NCBI RefSeq assembly: GCF_000963255.1
Contig: NZ_JYOV01000014.1
Coordinates: 1 to 64,000, forward strand
DNA length: 64,000 nt
From: Streptococcus infantis
GTDB lineage: Bacteria > Bacillota > Bacilli > Lactobacillales > Streptococcaceae
Reading direction: 5' to 3'
Positions 1-8,697 of the stretch are shown in pieces. Made by a program: the position numbers and the translations under genes. The notes beneath the pieces were generated by a model that was not told the DNA's origin, did no database searches, and saw only the letters and a program-made list of their open reading frames with translations. Position 1 is the first letter of the stretch. Every line of letters starts with the position of its first letter.

Positions 1-807
1 CCAGAGATTATGTCTTGGGACGAGTATGCCTTTACCAAGGGAAAGATGAGTTTTATCGCACAAGATTTTGATCAGCTCAATATCATTACTGTTCTTGAGG
101 GAAGAACACAAGCTATCATCCGCAATCACTTTCTTCGCTACGATAGAGCAGTCCGATGTCGAGTGAAAATCATTACTATGGATATGTTTAGTCCTTACTA
201 TGCCTTAGCTAAACAGCTTTTTCCATGTGCTAAAATCGTTCTAGATCGTTTTCACATTGTTCAACATCTTAGCCGAGCTATGAGTCGGGTTCGTGTCCAA
301 ATCATGAATCAATTTGATCGAAAATCTCATAAATACAAGGCCATCAAGCGCTATTGGAAACTCATCCAACAAGATAGTCGTAAACTCAGCGATAAACGAT
401 TTTATCGCCCTACTTTTCGCATGCACTTAACGAATAAAGAAATTCTAGACAAGCTTTTGAGCTATTCCGAAGACTTGAAACACCACTATAATCTCTATCA
501 GCTCTTGCTTTTTCACTTTCAGAATAAAGAGCCTGACAAATTTTTCGGACTTATTGAGGAAAATCTAAAGCAGGTTCATCCTCTTTTTCAGACTGTCTTG
601 AAAACCTTCCTCAAGGTTAAAGAAAAGATTGTCAACGCCCTTCAATTACCTTATTCCAACGCCAAATTGGAAGCAACCAATAATCTCATTAAACTCATCA
701 AACGAAATGCTTTTGGTTTTAGGAACTTTGATAACTTTAAGAAACGAATTTTCATCGCTCTGAATATAAAAATGGAGAGGACAATCGTTGTCCTCTCCAG
801 ATGTTAG
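1..807 (+). CDS. ISL3-family transposase, C-terminal part
   Basis: The reading frame is already open at base 1 (it encodes Pro-Glu-Ile before the first visible Met at 10), so this is the C-terminal part, about 268 residues, of an IS transposase whose start lies outside the window. The sequence has the DDE-type features of the ISL3/IS1167 family: an early SWDEYAF segment with an acidic residue, an ITMDMFSPY segment, a VLDRFHIVQ segment, and a C-terminal KLEATNNLIK segment. The full family protein is usually a little over 400 residues. An inverted-repeat end follows at 817-842, so the right end of the element seems intact. A 12-bp hairpin lies in its last codons. Confidence 0.9.
   Translation, partial: PEIMSWDEYAFTKGKMSFIAQDFDQLNIITVLEGRTQAIIRNHFLRYDRAVRCRVKIITMDMFSPYYALAKQLFPCAKIVLDRFHIVQHLSRAMSRVRVQIMNQFDRKSHKYKAIKRYWKLIQQDSRKLSDKRFYRPTFRMHLTNKEILDKLLSYSEDLKHHYNLYQLLLFHFQNKEPDKFFGLIEENLKQVHPLFQTVLKTFLKVKEKIVNALQLPYSNAKLEATNNLIKLIKRNAFGFRNFDNFKKRIFIALNIKMERTIVVLSRC
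773..799 (+). terminator. Perfect hairpin within the last codons of the transposase
   Basis: A 12-bp perfect stem (773-784 with 788-799) closed by a 3-nt loop sits just before the stop codon, and a short T-run (808-812) follows. It could act as a terminator or block read-through out of the IS. It is also coding sequence, so this role is inferred. Confidence 0.45.
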
Positions 808-816
808 CTTTTTATT

Positions 817-842
817 CAACCCACTACAGTTGACAAAGAGCC
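817..842 (+). repeat. Right terminal inverted repeat of the ISL3-type element
   Basis: The sequence CAACCCACTACAGTTGACAA followed by AGAGCC, read on the minus strand, starts GGCTCTTTGTCAACTGTAGT, which is the kind of end I associate with IS1167-like ISL3 elements. It lies 10 bp after the transposase stop. The matching left repeat is outside the window. The 8 bp at 843-850 would be one copy of the target duplication. Confidence 0.75.
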
Positions 843-845
843 ATA

Positions 846-877
846 AAAAGAGGCTGATGTTCAATTCAGCCTCTTTT
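846..877 (-). terminator. Terminator of the glycerophosphodiesterase gene
   Basis: A 12-bp perfect stem (846-857/866-877) has an 8-nt loop; the stem itself ends in A4/T4, so it can work on both strands. It lies 8 bp after the minus-strand gene that ends at 885 and 4 bp outside the IS end. Confidence 0.75.
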
Positions 878-884
878 GTCTTAC

Positions 885-2648
885 CTAGAAAGTAAATATT
901 TCTGCTGCTTTCTTGAGAAGCAAGTCCGTATATTCAGGATCTTCCTGAGCGGTCTCAAGCTCTTTTTTAATTCTTTCTAGATCATCTGTTATCATACCAT
1001 CAACTCCCAAGCGTAGGGACTTATCAAAGGATTCCGAACTATTGATTGTCCATACATAGAGTTTTTGTTTTGTATTCCAAAGCTTGGTTACAAAATATTC
1101 ATCTAAGGTAGAATATTCCATGGTATAGCCTGTTGCATTCGTTCTTGGAAAAACGGAATTGTAGGGCAGAATGAAATAGACCGGAATTTCCTTATCATAC
1201 TGAGTTACTTTTTCAATAACATGATAATCCAAAGATTGCATCTGATGCCCATAGACTTTGATCTTTGCCCCATATTGATCTAGAAAATGATCCATCATTT
1301 GAGCACTATCTTTTCGACTTGTTTTTATTTCGATCAGCAATTTCTGATGAAGGTCATTGGCACGATTTATATAATCATCAAAGCTAGATATTTTGGTCTG
1401 ATAACCATTTTCATAAATATCTAATTGCTTCAACTCATCTAAAGTTAAGTCTTGCGGTGTTACATTTAATCCTGCTAAACTTTTTAGGTTAGCATCATGC
1501 ATCATGACAAACTGACCATCCTTGGTTTCCTGCACATCCATCTCAACTAAATCTGGTTTTAACTGAGCTGTTTTTTCTAAGGATTCAACTGTATTTTGGA
1601 CACCATTCCCATTAGAAACTCCTCTGTGAGAGATAACAAGTGGAGGATTGACTACAGGTGCTTCTAAATAAACATAACCCTCAATCGCAAAGAAGACACT
1701 GGCGCACCCCATTACACCCCATCTCATGATATGATCTTTCTTTCGTCTTGGCATAATATCCAACTCCTCACCAGTTAAAAAGGAGGTAAACTTAACCAAG
1801 AAGTAAGTCAAAGCCATATAGTGGATATTTTTAATCAATATATAGTTCGAAATAGCAAGAATTAAAGATTCTCGATGTGTAAGACCATCCACTAAAGACT
1901 GTATCAACAATAGAGGGATTAAAAGCAAATAGAAGAATAGATTCGTTTTAACAAGAATTAGAAAAAGATGCCAAGCGTAAAACCAAAAATGATTCCTGGT
2001 TTTTTCTAGACTGTAGACCACAGCATCCTTAACTGTCATCTTGTCATAAAAAATTTTCGGAAGGGCAAACATCACTCTTACAGAGATGTAGAGAAATAGG
2101 ATGGTTATGATAAAAATAGATAACCACCACATCCAGTACTTGTCTTCCATATAAGTTTGAATAAACTCAGGTATCACTATTTTATTAAAATAATAAATTT
2201 TAAAAATCTTCCTGATAAACGGAAAAATCATAGCAATATATACGAAGATAAACAAGGCCTTGGAAAGAGTCAGACGTTTCATGAAGGCTATACTTTCACG
2301 AAAGACCTTGCGACTATACTCAATCAAGGTTCGTTTTTCATGATAGAGAAGATGTCGAGCCCCAATGAAGAGGAGACTAATTTGAAAATAAGCCACTAAA
2401 AGGTTAATGGCTATTAAGATTAAAAAACCAAAGCTTACTAAAGGCGCATGTTTTAAAATTTCAAAAATATTGTTATAGGAAATAAACAAATAGCCCGTCT
2501 GATTTAGTAAAAAACCAGCTATCAATGAGTTCAGTGGCAACCAAATATAATCTACCAGCATGAAGATTAGAAAAAATAGAAAGAGGATTTTATCCAGATT
2601 CAGGTAAATCTTTTTAAATCCCAATTTTTTAGGTTTTTCAGGTTTCAT
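885..2648 (-). CDS. Membrane-anchored glycerophosphodiester phosphodiesterase
   Basis: The 587-residue protein has two parts. Residues 1 to about 330 hold six to eight hydrophobic helices (GPDPase_memb-type domain). From about residue 335 it is a GDPD TIM barrel, with the SHRG motif near residue 340, then EMDVQ and MMHD segments, and LLIEIKTS further on; these carry the His/Glu/Asp metal and catalytic ligands of the family. It should cleave glycerophosphodiesters to glycerol-3-phosphate and an alcohol at the membrane outer face. A GGAGG site 5 bp before the ATG supports the start. It lies 8 bp after the exonuclease gene, so the two are likely cotranscribed. The substrate is not known; lipoteichoic-acid or lipid turnover is possible. 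Confidence 0.88.
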   Translation of the reverse strand: MKPEKPKKLGFKKIYLNLDKILFLFFLIFMLVDYIWLPLNSLIAGFLLNQTGYLFISYNNIFEILKHAPLVSFGFLILIAINLLVAYFQISLLFIGARHLLYHEKRTLIEYSRKVFRESIAFMKRLTLSKALFIFVYIAMIFPFIRKIFKIYYFNKIVIPEFIQTYMEDKYWMWWLSIFIITILFLYISVRVMFALPKIFYDKMTVKDAVVYSLEKTRNHFWFYAWHLFLILVKTNLFFYLLLIPLLLIQSLVDGLTHRESLILAISNYILIKNIHYMALTYFLVKFTSFLTGEELDIMPRRKKDHIMRWGVMGCASVFFAIEGYVYLEAPVVNPPLVISHRGVSNGNGVQNTVESLEKTAQLKPDLVEMDVQETKDGQFVMMHDANLKSLAGLNVTPQDLTLDELKQLDIYENGYQTKISSFDDYINRANDLHQKLLIEIKTSRKDSAQMMDHFLDQYGAKIKVYGHQMQSLDYHVIEKVTQYDKEIPVYFILPYNSVFPRTNATGYTMEYSTLDEYFVTKLWNTKQKLYVWTINSSESFDKSLRLGVDGMITDDLERIKKELETAQEDPEYTDLLLKKAAEIFTF

Positions 2649-2656
2649 AAAACCTC

Positions 2657-3246
2657 CTAATCAAACAGCTGTGATAAATCTAAACCACCGAAAGGATTAG
2701 AGTTTAGACTACTCTTGGAGTCCAGTAAGATTCTACTTTCATCAGATTCTAGGAAAGCTTCATAAACACGCGCAGTCATTCGCGCATCCTCTAAACTGTT
2801 ATGAGATTGGCCCTTGAATCCTAGAAATTCAGCCACAGTCTGTAACTTGAGATTGGCAATACCATGAAGATCAGAACTACGTCGCTCAAAAGCTTCATCA
2901 TAGAGATCGACTAGATATTGGCTACTATAATCCAAACCATGTTCCAACAAAATCGGTAAATCACTCTTGGCTGCATTATAACCAACAAGGGGTAACTCAC
3001 CCACAAAGTCTTGAAAATTCTTAAGAACTTCCTCCACCATCGGAGCATCTTTCAAGGTTTCAGAAGTGATACCCGTTAAACCATTGATAAAACTTTTCAA
3101 TGGTACATCTGTATGAACATAAGAGTCAAAAGCTCCAATTTCTTCACCATCTTTAAAACGGACAGCAGATACCTGAATCAAGTGAGTTTTATCTTGGTGT
3201 TCATTAAATTCCAAATCAAATGAAATGTAATCTCTTAATTTTTCCA
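2657..3246 (-). CDS. DEDDh 3'-5' exonuclease (DnaQ/epsilon-like)
   Basis: The protein of about 196 residues has the DEDDh exonuclease signature: an SFDLEF segment near residue 11 (ExoI D and E), a GYNAAKSDLPIL segment (ExoII D) and HNSLEDAR near residue 150 (ExoIII His and Asp). It probably degrades DNA or RNA ends from the 3' side in repair or RNA turnover; the substrate is not visible. Two in-frame ATGs compete. The first (3256) directly touches the AAGGA at 3257-3261 with no spacing, while the second (3246) has a workable 10-nt gap, so I chose the second. The last 25 residues are a Ser/Asn-rich tail without domain features. Confidence 0.85.
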
Positions 3247-3278
3247 TCTTATCCATTCCTTACTGTATGTGTAAAAAG

Positions 3279-3313
3279 AAACTACTTGGTTATACCTAGA
3301 AACCAAGCAGTTT
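3279..3313 (-). terminator. Terminator after rocS
   Basis: A 13-bp stem (3279-3291/3301-3313) contains a single G-U pair when read on the minus strand, followed there by a T-run (3277-3273). It lies 5 bp after the rocS stop. Confidence 0.75.
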
Positions 3314-3317
3314 TTTC

Positions 3318-3809
3318 TTATCCTCCAAATAAGCGAGCAAAGAAGCCTTTCTTCGTTGCTTGTACTTCTTGCTTAGCCTGATCCAACTCCAACTGAAGGT
3401 TTTCTTGGTCCTTCATGGCTTGTAGGGTTAACTGTTGTTGTTGATCCAATTGCTTATCTTTTTCTGCGATTTGACGGTCTTTGACACGCATCTGTTCATC
3501 TTTTTCAGCTAACTGTTTGTCTTTGGCTTTTAATTGCTCATAAAGACGGATGATTTCAGCGTTCTTTTCATCAACAAGAATCTCCATCAACTCACGTTGC
3601 TTCACATCATCACTAACAGGTTCATCTTCAAAAATAGTTTTTTTGTAGATTTCTTCAAGCTTAATCAAGCCACTGCGAGTTACCACAGTGACTCCTTTAT
3701 CATTTTTAGTCGTATCTTCTTCAGGTAATTCCTTGACACGGTTATTGATTGCTTGGCGGGACAAGCCCAAGACCTCAGCAATCTCACTAACAGTCATCTC
3801 AATACTCAT
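3318..3809 (-). CDS. rocS: RocS-type chromosome segregation regulator (DUF536)
   Basis: The 163-residue protein has three visible parts. Residues 5-40 form a helix-turn-helix (TVSEIAEVLGLSRQAINNRV). Residues about 65-150 are a long charged heptad coiled coil with repeated KDKQLAEKDEQ-like units. The tail KKGFFARLFGG looks like a short amphipathic membrane-binding helix. Length and layout match pneumococcal RocS, which binds DNA and the membrane and helps segregate the chromosome together with ParB and the capsule kinase CpsD. The start is supported by AGAGGA upstream. It appears monocistronic, with its own terminator. Confidence 0.82.
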   Translation of the reverse strand: MSIEMTVSEIAEVLGLSRQAINNRVKELPEEDTTKNDKGVTVVTRSGLIKLEEIYKKTIFEDEPVSDDVKQRELMEILVDEKNAEIIRLYEQLKAKDKQLAEKDEQMRVKDRQIAEKDKQLDQQQQLTLQAMKDQENLQLELDQAKQEVQATKKGFFARLFGG

Positions 3810-3985
3810 AATATCCTCTGAAAGTTTTCTAGCTTTTCTTTATTTAAATATTATCATAAGCAAGCAAAACTGTCAAATATCACCGTGTTTTCAACCCTTT
3901 TTCAAAACAATTTTTCTTCAAAACTAGACTGTCTATCAGCTTTTTTAAACTAAACATCAGTTTGCAATTTTTCCACCAGCTCTAA

Positions 3986-4864
3986 TCAATAGAAAACCTT
4001 TCTTGGTTTATAAAGATGATCTCGTTTCTCTAAAATGGCTAATAATTTATCACCTTCAAAGCCAGCAAATTCCTTCTCAGTTTGTTCCAATTCAATAAAG
4101 CGACCAAAACGCACTTCTTCTGCCTGTTCTGGGGTCAAATACACCTTAACTAAGTCACCTGTACCAATCTCTAAGGGATGAAGAAAGTCTAACTCACCAG
4201 CTTGAACCTTTTCCTCAATTTCATTCAAGGTCAAAGCATCATCTAACTGCAAGCCTGCAGCGCTTGTTCGTGTTAAATGAGACATATGAGCTGCATAGCC
4301 AAGTTTTTCTCCCAAGTCAACTGACAAGGTACGGATATAAGTCCCCTTGCTGCATTTTACACGAAAAGTAAATCTCGCAAGTTTATCCTCATAAGAAATC
4401 GGGCTGGTTCTTTCGAACTTATAAATCGTCACCTGACGTTCTGGACGCTCCACTTCCTGACTAGCACGCGCATATTCATAGAGTTTGCGACCATTGACCT
4501 TGACAGCAGAGTACATAGGTGGAATCTGAGTGATAGGACCTGTCAGACTAGCGATTGCTTGATCAACAATCTTTTCATCTAAGGGAGACAATACTGGTGT
4601 CTCTGCAACAACTTCACCGCTAGCGTCTTCAGTTGTTGTAGAATATCCAAGAGTTATTTCTCCTTCATAGACTTTACCCTCGTCCTGCATAAACTCGACC
4701 ATGCGGGTTGCCTTACCGACGGCAATCGGCAAAACACCGACAACATCAGGGTCTAAAGTCCCTCCATGACCAATCTTCTTAGTTCCTAAAATCCTACGCA
4801 GCTTGAAAACTGCATCATGCGAGGTCATCCCCGCCTCTTTTTTTAAGTTGATAATACCGTTCAT
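3986..4864 (-). CDS. truB: tRNA pseudouridine(55) synthase TruB
   Basis: The 292-residue protein makes pseudouridine-55 in the T-loop of tRNAs. The catalytic motif [13 protein letters not shown] places the nucleophilic Asp at residue 38. The segments [27 protein letters not shown] and [17 protein letters not shown] are the other family hallmarks. The length is typical. The gene begins 3 bp after the stop of the upstream alpha/beta-hydrolase gene and has only a weak Shine-Dalgarno site, so translation is probably coupled. Confidence 0.96.
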   Translation of the reverse strand: MNGIINLKKEAGMTSHDAVFKLRRILGTKKIGHGGTLDPDVVGVLPIAVGKATRMVEFMQDEGKVYEGEITLGYSTTTEDASGEVVAETPVLSPLDEKIVDQAIASLTGPITQIPPMYSAVKVNGRKLYEYARASQEVERPERQVTIYKFERTSPISYEDKLARFTFRVKCSKGTYIRTLSVDLGEKLGYAAHMSHLTRTSAAGLQLDDALTLNEIEEKVQAGELDFLHPLEIGTGDLVKVYLTPEQAEEVRFGRFIELEQTEKEFAGFEGDKLLAILEKRDHLYKPRKVFY

Positions 4865-4867
4865 TTA

Positions 4868-5671
4868 TTAACTTTCTAAAAATACTAAAACTCTTTTTTG
4901 GAAATCCTTATTCTGTTCATAGAGTGCATGTCCACACCCTGGTAATATAATCAGTTGACTACCTCTGATATGATGATGCAATCCAAACGAACCATCTACG
5001 CCAAGAACATCATCTTTTTCTGCTCCAATGATTAACGTAGGGCAGTTGATTTTTTCCAAAAAATCTAGACTATCATGTTTCAAACAAGATACAGACTGAA
5101 TATCAATACGTTGTTTATCTTTAATATGACCAAAAATTCCCATTATTCGATAAAGGTATTTAAATTTTCCAAAGGATTTAGTCGTGTAAGAATGACGAGC
5201 GATATCAATCATCAGATCTTTATAATTTCCTATTTGACTCAGGTTCAGCCAGCGACTAATTCTCTCCCTGCCTAGATTACTTAGTTTTGCAGTGGTCACG
5301 GCTAAAATGAGCTTTTGAACCTTTTCAGGGAAATTCGCCACCAACCATTGGGCAATCATTCCACCTTGCGAAATCCCCATAACATAGGCACTGGTAATAT
5401 TCAATACCACCATTGCTTCTGCAACATCTGCTGCCATATCCCGGGTGGTATAACCCTGCCTCAACTCATTGATTCGAGAAAAAACATAAATTTTGTAACG
5501 TTCGGCAAGTATACGGTATGTGATTGAAAAAGACATAGCCATACCTTTAACCGTTTGTAGTCCATCGCCCAATCCTGGTATAATTACCAGAGGTTGATTC
5601 CCTTTTCCAAAGGTCACATAATCCATGCTCTTATCGTTAAAATATAATGTTTTCCCTTTTGTTGAAGACAT
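4868..5671 (-). CDS. Alpha/beta-fold hydrolase
   Basis: The 267-residue protein has an alpha/beta-hydrolase layout. There is an oxyanion-loop segment IPGLGDG near residue 31, the nucleophile elbow GISQGG (Ser101), an acid in GAEKDD near residue 220, and the catalytic His in GCGHALYE near 247. The substrate is unknown; no lipase-specific or peptidase-specific feature is visible. A GAGGGAA site precedes the ATG. It overlaps no gene but sits 3 bp before truB, which suggests a shared transcript. Confidence 0.85.
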   Translation of the reverse strand: MSSTKGKTLYFNDKSMDYVTFGKGNQPLVIIPGLGDGLQTVKGMAMSFSITYRILAERYKIYVFSRINELRQGYTTRDMAADVAEAMVVLNITSAYVMGISQGGMIAQWLVANFPEKVQKLILAVTTAKLSNLGRERISRWLNLSQIGNYKDLMIDIARHSYTTKSFGKFKYLYRIMGIFGHIKDKQRIDIQSVSCLKHDSLDFLEKINCPTLIIGAEKDDVLGVDGSFGLHHHIRGSQLIILPGCGHALYEQNKDFQKRVLVFLES

Positions 5672-5702
5672 TACTTCGTTCCCTCTACTATTTTTTCATG
5701 AT

Positions 5703-6146
5703 TTATTTATGTTGAGTTTTTAAATGCAAGGCAAAGCCGGCAGTCACTTTTTCAAATCCAACTGCCTGATAAAACTGATGTGCAGCATTTCGTTCAGCGG
5801 TTAATCCACTATTTAGAGCCAGTGCCTTAACTCCTTCTTTTACTGCTTGTTTTTTCAATTCATCAATTAGCCTACTAGCAATTCCTTGTCGTCTTGTTTC
5901 TTTTGCAACTGACAAAGCTAAAATACGATAATAAGATCCATCTGTTTCAAAAAAGAAGAGCTTTGCATAACCTAAGAAACCTAAAATTTCTCCGTTTCTT
6001 TCAGCTAGAAGACAGCCATAATGTGGTTGAGAAAGAATCATTTCTAAACGTCGAGACAGATTAGAAGCGGTCGTTGGATAGCCCAAGTCTTCGTATAAAG
6101 ACAGTAGGGCTTCAGCATCTTTCATGGTTGCTTTTCGTATCTGCAT
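5703..6146 (-). CDS. GNAT-family N-acetyltransferase
   Basis: The 147-residue single-domain protein has the acetyl-CoA pyrophosphate-binding motif ETRRQGIASRLI near residues 83-95, preceded by the beta strand YYRILALSV. The C-terminal YQAVGFEKV segment is also typical of the fold. It should transfer an acetyl group to an amine; the substrate cannot be read from sequence. AGGAGG precedes the ATG. It sits 9 bp after the stop of the DUF2130 gene, so it is probably cotranscribed with it. Confidence 0.87.
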   Translation of the reverse strand: MQIRKATMKDAEALLSLYEDLGYPTTASNLSRRLEMILSQPHYGCLLAERNGEILGFLGYAKLFFFETDGSYYRILALSVAKETRRQGIASRLIDELKKQAVKEGVKALALNSGLTAERNAAHQFYQAVGFEKVTAGFALHLKTQHK

Positions 6147-6155
6147 AGGATCCTC

Positions 6156-7430
6156 CTAGTCTTCCTTCAAGGCTTCAAATTTTGCTTTCATAGTCGGATT
6201 CTTCCGAGTCAATTTTTTAACGGAAACATCATCCAATTTGTTGTTAGCAAGGCGGAGTTGGTTTTCTGATGTTGTTAGGAATTTCTTGACTTCTTCCATG
6301 CGTTTGATAGCCTTGTCAATTTCGTCAATGGCCTTACCAAAGTTAACAGAAGCTGAATTATAGTTCTTTGCAAAGGCTACCTTAAAGGCATCCAAATCTT
6401 CCTCGAAATGCGTAATGTCAATATTTTGCTCGCGAACCAAAGCCAATTCCTGTTTGTATTTGAGAGAATTCAGTGCAGCATTGCGCAAGAGTCCAATCAA
6501 ATGGATAAAGAACTGGGGACGAATGACATACATCTTCTCATATTCGTGACTAACATCGACAATCCCAGTATTGAAGTAGTCGTTATCAGCCTCAAGCATA
6601 CTTACCAAAACTGCATACTCACAGTTTTTCTCACGACGATCCTTATCCAACTCTTTATAGAAGTCTGCATTTTTATGTTTCTTCTCTGTCCCGTCTGCTT
6701 CATTTTTCATCTCAAACATGATGGAAATGAATTCTAGTCCATTTTCATCAAAATCACGGAAGATAAAATCGCCCTTAGAACCACGTGCTGAAACCTTGTT
6801 GTCCTTCTCAAAGTAGGCATTTGGAAAGGCAAAGCTACGAACCTTGTTGAACTCACTATCTGCATATTGTTCCAAACTTTCACCGATTGCCTTGGTTGAT
6901 TGTTGCGCCTTGAAATTCTTGTAGAACTCAACCTGCTCACTGGCTGCCTTTAGCTGGGCTTCATAATTTTGTTTTACAGAGGCTAGAGACAACTCATTTT
7001 CTTTTTCTTGTAAAAGGAGCTGGTTTTTTACCTGATCACGTTCTTTCTCTAAATCAGATAGTGTTTTTTGTAGTTGATTTTCATGCTCTAAGCGCAAGGT
7101 AGCCAATTGATTTTCGAGAGCTTGGACTTCTTTTTCTTTCTCTAGCAAGCTTTGACTTGCACTTTGCTCCACTTCTTTCTTAGCCAATTCTTTTTCTGTA
7201 TCAAAGTTGTTAATTTGACTTTGAAGCTGGGCAATTTCTTGATCTTTTTGAGCCAATTTTGCCTGTTGTTCATTTAAGGCTTTTTGTTCCACCAATGTCA
7301 ATTCTTGTTTGATTCGTTCATGCAATTCCTTATCAAACTCTGCAGTGCGAACTTGAGAAAGTAGTTCTGCATATTGACTTTCATTGACTGTAAATACTTC
7401 GCCACAGTTTGGACATTTAATCTCGTTCAT
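6156..7430 (-). CDS. DUF2130 domain protein with zinc-ribbon-like start
   Basis: The 424-residue protein begins with a CPNCGEVF knuckle (only one CxxC pair is present). A long Gln/Glu/Lys-rich coiled coil runs through residues 20-185. A globular C-terminal domain follows that contains SKGDFIFRDFDENG and FEMKNEADG. That arrangement is the DUF2130 family, which I recall as distantly related to RmuC and PD-(D/E)xK nucleases; the ExK-like FEMK would fit, but activity is not shown. The start is supported by AGAGGAAT. Function is unknown; DNA-end handling is one possibility. Confidence 0.8.
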   Translation of the reverse strand: MNEIKCPNCGEVFTVNESQYAELLSQVRTAEFDKELHERIKQELTLVEQKALNEQQAKLAQKDQEIAQLQSQINNFDTEKELAKKEVEQSASQSLLEKEKEVQALENQLATLRLEHENQLQKTLSDLEKERDQVKNQLLLQEKENELSLASVKQNYEAQLKAASEQVEFYKNFKAQQSTKAIGESLEQYADSEFNKVRSFAFPNAYFEKDNKVSARGSKGDFIFRDFDENGLEFISIMFEMKNEADGTEKKHKNADFYKELDKDRREKNCEYAVLVSMLEADNDYFNTGIVDVSHEYEKMYVIRPQFFIHLIGLLRNAALNSLKYKQELALVREQNIDITHFEEDLDAFKVAFAKNYNSASVNFGKAIDEIDKAIKRMEEVKKFLTTSENQLRLANNKLDDVSVKKLTRKNPTMKAKFEALKED

Positions 7431-7484
7431 GTTATTCCTCTAAATTTATCTATTCTACTTTCATTATAGCATGGATAAACAAAA

Positions 7485-7512
7485 AGAAAAAGTTGGAATG
7501 AATCCAACTTTT
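7485..7512 (-). terminator. Terminator after the first formate/nitrite channel gene
   Basis: An AAAAAGTTGGA/TCCAACTTTT hairpin with a short loop overlaps the stop of the gene ending at 7511. On the minus strand it is followed by a T-rich stretch (TTTTTCTTTTTG). Confidence 0.65.
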
Positions 7513-8308
7513 AATCTACGTATGTATCTTCGTTTTTATTTAAGAAGGCGTAAGGTAATCCCATGAGTAGACCACCACCGATAAAGTTACCGATGAAGGT
7601 TACACCCCAGTGACGAAGAATATTTCCAATACCGAAGTTTGCGATTGAATCAGCAGCAACACTGAATTTCACAATAGCAAATGATGCAAAGTTTGCGGCG
7701 ATGTGTTCATTTGTTAAGAATACAAACATGTAAATAGCTGAAAGAACTAACCAAAGTTTAGCTCCCCCATCTTTGACTAAAACAAATGAAAGAATTGCGA
7801 TATTTACAAAGACATTAGCCAAGATAGCTTCAAGCAAGACTAGTTCATTTGAACGGCCCAACTTCATTTCCACAACTCCAGAAATAAAGCTATCATGTGT
7901 TAGGTTTGCATAAGCCGCTGAATGGGCAAAGCCCCATCCTGCTATAAGAGCACCGATCAAATTAAAGAGTGTACAATATAGAAGGATTTCAGCTGTTTTT
8001 CTCCAGCTAATCTTTTTCAAAAAGCTACCAGCTGTCAAGAACATCATGTTAGATGTTACCAATTCAGCATTTAAGAAGACAATGTAAGCCAATCCCCAAG
8101 CGAAAACAAATGGGAAGAGGAAACGTCCACTACCTGGAGCAATCTTATTAATCAAGTCAGCTCCAACTGCACCAGCTGCTGTACTAAATGTTAAGAATGC
8201 ACCAGCAAACATTGAACGAATAGCATACTTGAATTTACTTTGACTGTAAAGACTTTCCTTTTTCTTACAAGCAAACTCAATTTTTGAGATAAATTCTGAA
8301 GAAACCAT
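7511..8308 (-). CDS. Formate/nitrite transporter family channel (copy 1)
   Basis: The 265-residue protein has six hydrophobic segments and belongs to the FNT family (FocA/NirC), pentameric channels for small monovalent acids such as formate, nitrite or lactate. The family motif NAELVTSNMM lies at residues 80-89, and the NEHIAANF segment holds the central pore histidine (His202). It is a close paralogue of the gene at 8698-9495, with near-identical N-terminal regions. Its -10 (minus strand TATAAT, 8338-8343) and AGGAG site are also like those of the copy. The anion transported is not visible; formate is plausible in a mixed-acid fermenter. Confidence 0.88.
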   Translation of the reverse strand: MVSSEFISKIEFACKKKESLYSQSKFKYAIRSMFAGAFLTFSTAAGAVGADLINKIAPGSGRFLFPFVFAWGLAYIVFLNAELVTSNMMFLTAGSFLKKISWRKTAEILLYCTLFNLIGALIAGWGFAHSAAYANLTHDSFISGVVEMKLGRSNELVLLEAILANVFVNIAILSFVLVKDGGAKLWLVLSAIYMFVFLTNEHIAANFASFAIVKFSVAADSIANFGIGNILRHWGVTFIGNFIGGGLLMGLPYAFLNKNEDTYVD

Positions 8309-8337
8309 ATAAACTCCTAAAACTTTTATTTGTGAAT

Positions 8338-8343
8338 ATTATA
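8338..8343 (-). promoter_or_regulatory. -10 box of channel gene copy 1
   Basis: The minus-strand sequence reads TGTTATAAT, an extended -10, within a stretch (TTTTATGTTATAATATT) shared with the promoter of copy 2. No convincing -35 is present. Confidence 0.6.
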
Positions 8344-8621
8344 ACATAAAATCGAAATTATGGGAAGGCTTTCTTAATTCTATTTACAATATTTTTATAA
8401 CTTTTAGCAATCGTTTCCATTTGCTTTGTATCAGCATCTTTAATGTTTTCAACTCTTTATTTTTAAATCTATTATTCCATATATTCAATATATATTTTAT
8501 TTTTGTTCTATATTGAATTTACAAAAAAGTTTCTTTATTTTTCAGCAAAAGTCCATGCACTAATAATTTGTTTGAATTTATAGACAGAGAAAATAACGTT
8601 TTGATCAAAAAGTTCTTTGGA

Positions 8622-8656
8622 AAAAAATCGAGGTCTGGAATTTTAGTCCCGACCTC
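8622..8656 (-). terminator. Terminator after channel gene copy 2
   Basis: A GAGGTC/GACCTC stem is extended by further pairs around one mismatch. On the minus strand it is followed by a run of seven Ts (8628-8622). It lies 42 bp after the stop at 8698. Confidence 0.75.
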
Positions 8657-8697
8657 CTCTATTATTGATTTTCATTTTATTTAGCAAGAGCTAAGTG

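Larger units (their letters stand above)
8309..8697. other. 389-bp AT-rich gap between the two channel genes
   Basis: The right part (8622-8656) is the terminator of copy 2 and the left part (8320-8345) is the promoter of copy 1. Between about 8350 and 8620 I see no ORF of useful length, no repeat and no recognisable RNA. It may simply be a decayed spacer from the duplication. Confidence 0.6.

Noticed and set aside
6408-6737. A 109-codon plus-strand frame inside the DUF2130 gene
   Set aside because: It is antisense to a well supported coding sequence and has no ribosome site or known domain.
8350-8620. A hidden gene or RNA in the gap between the channel genes
   Set aside because: Only short frames without SD and no stable conserved fold could be seen.
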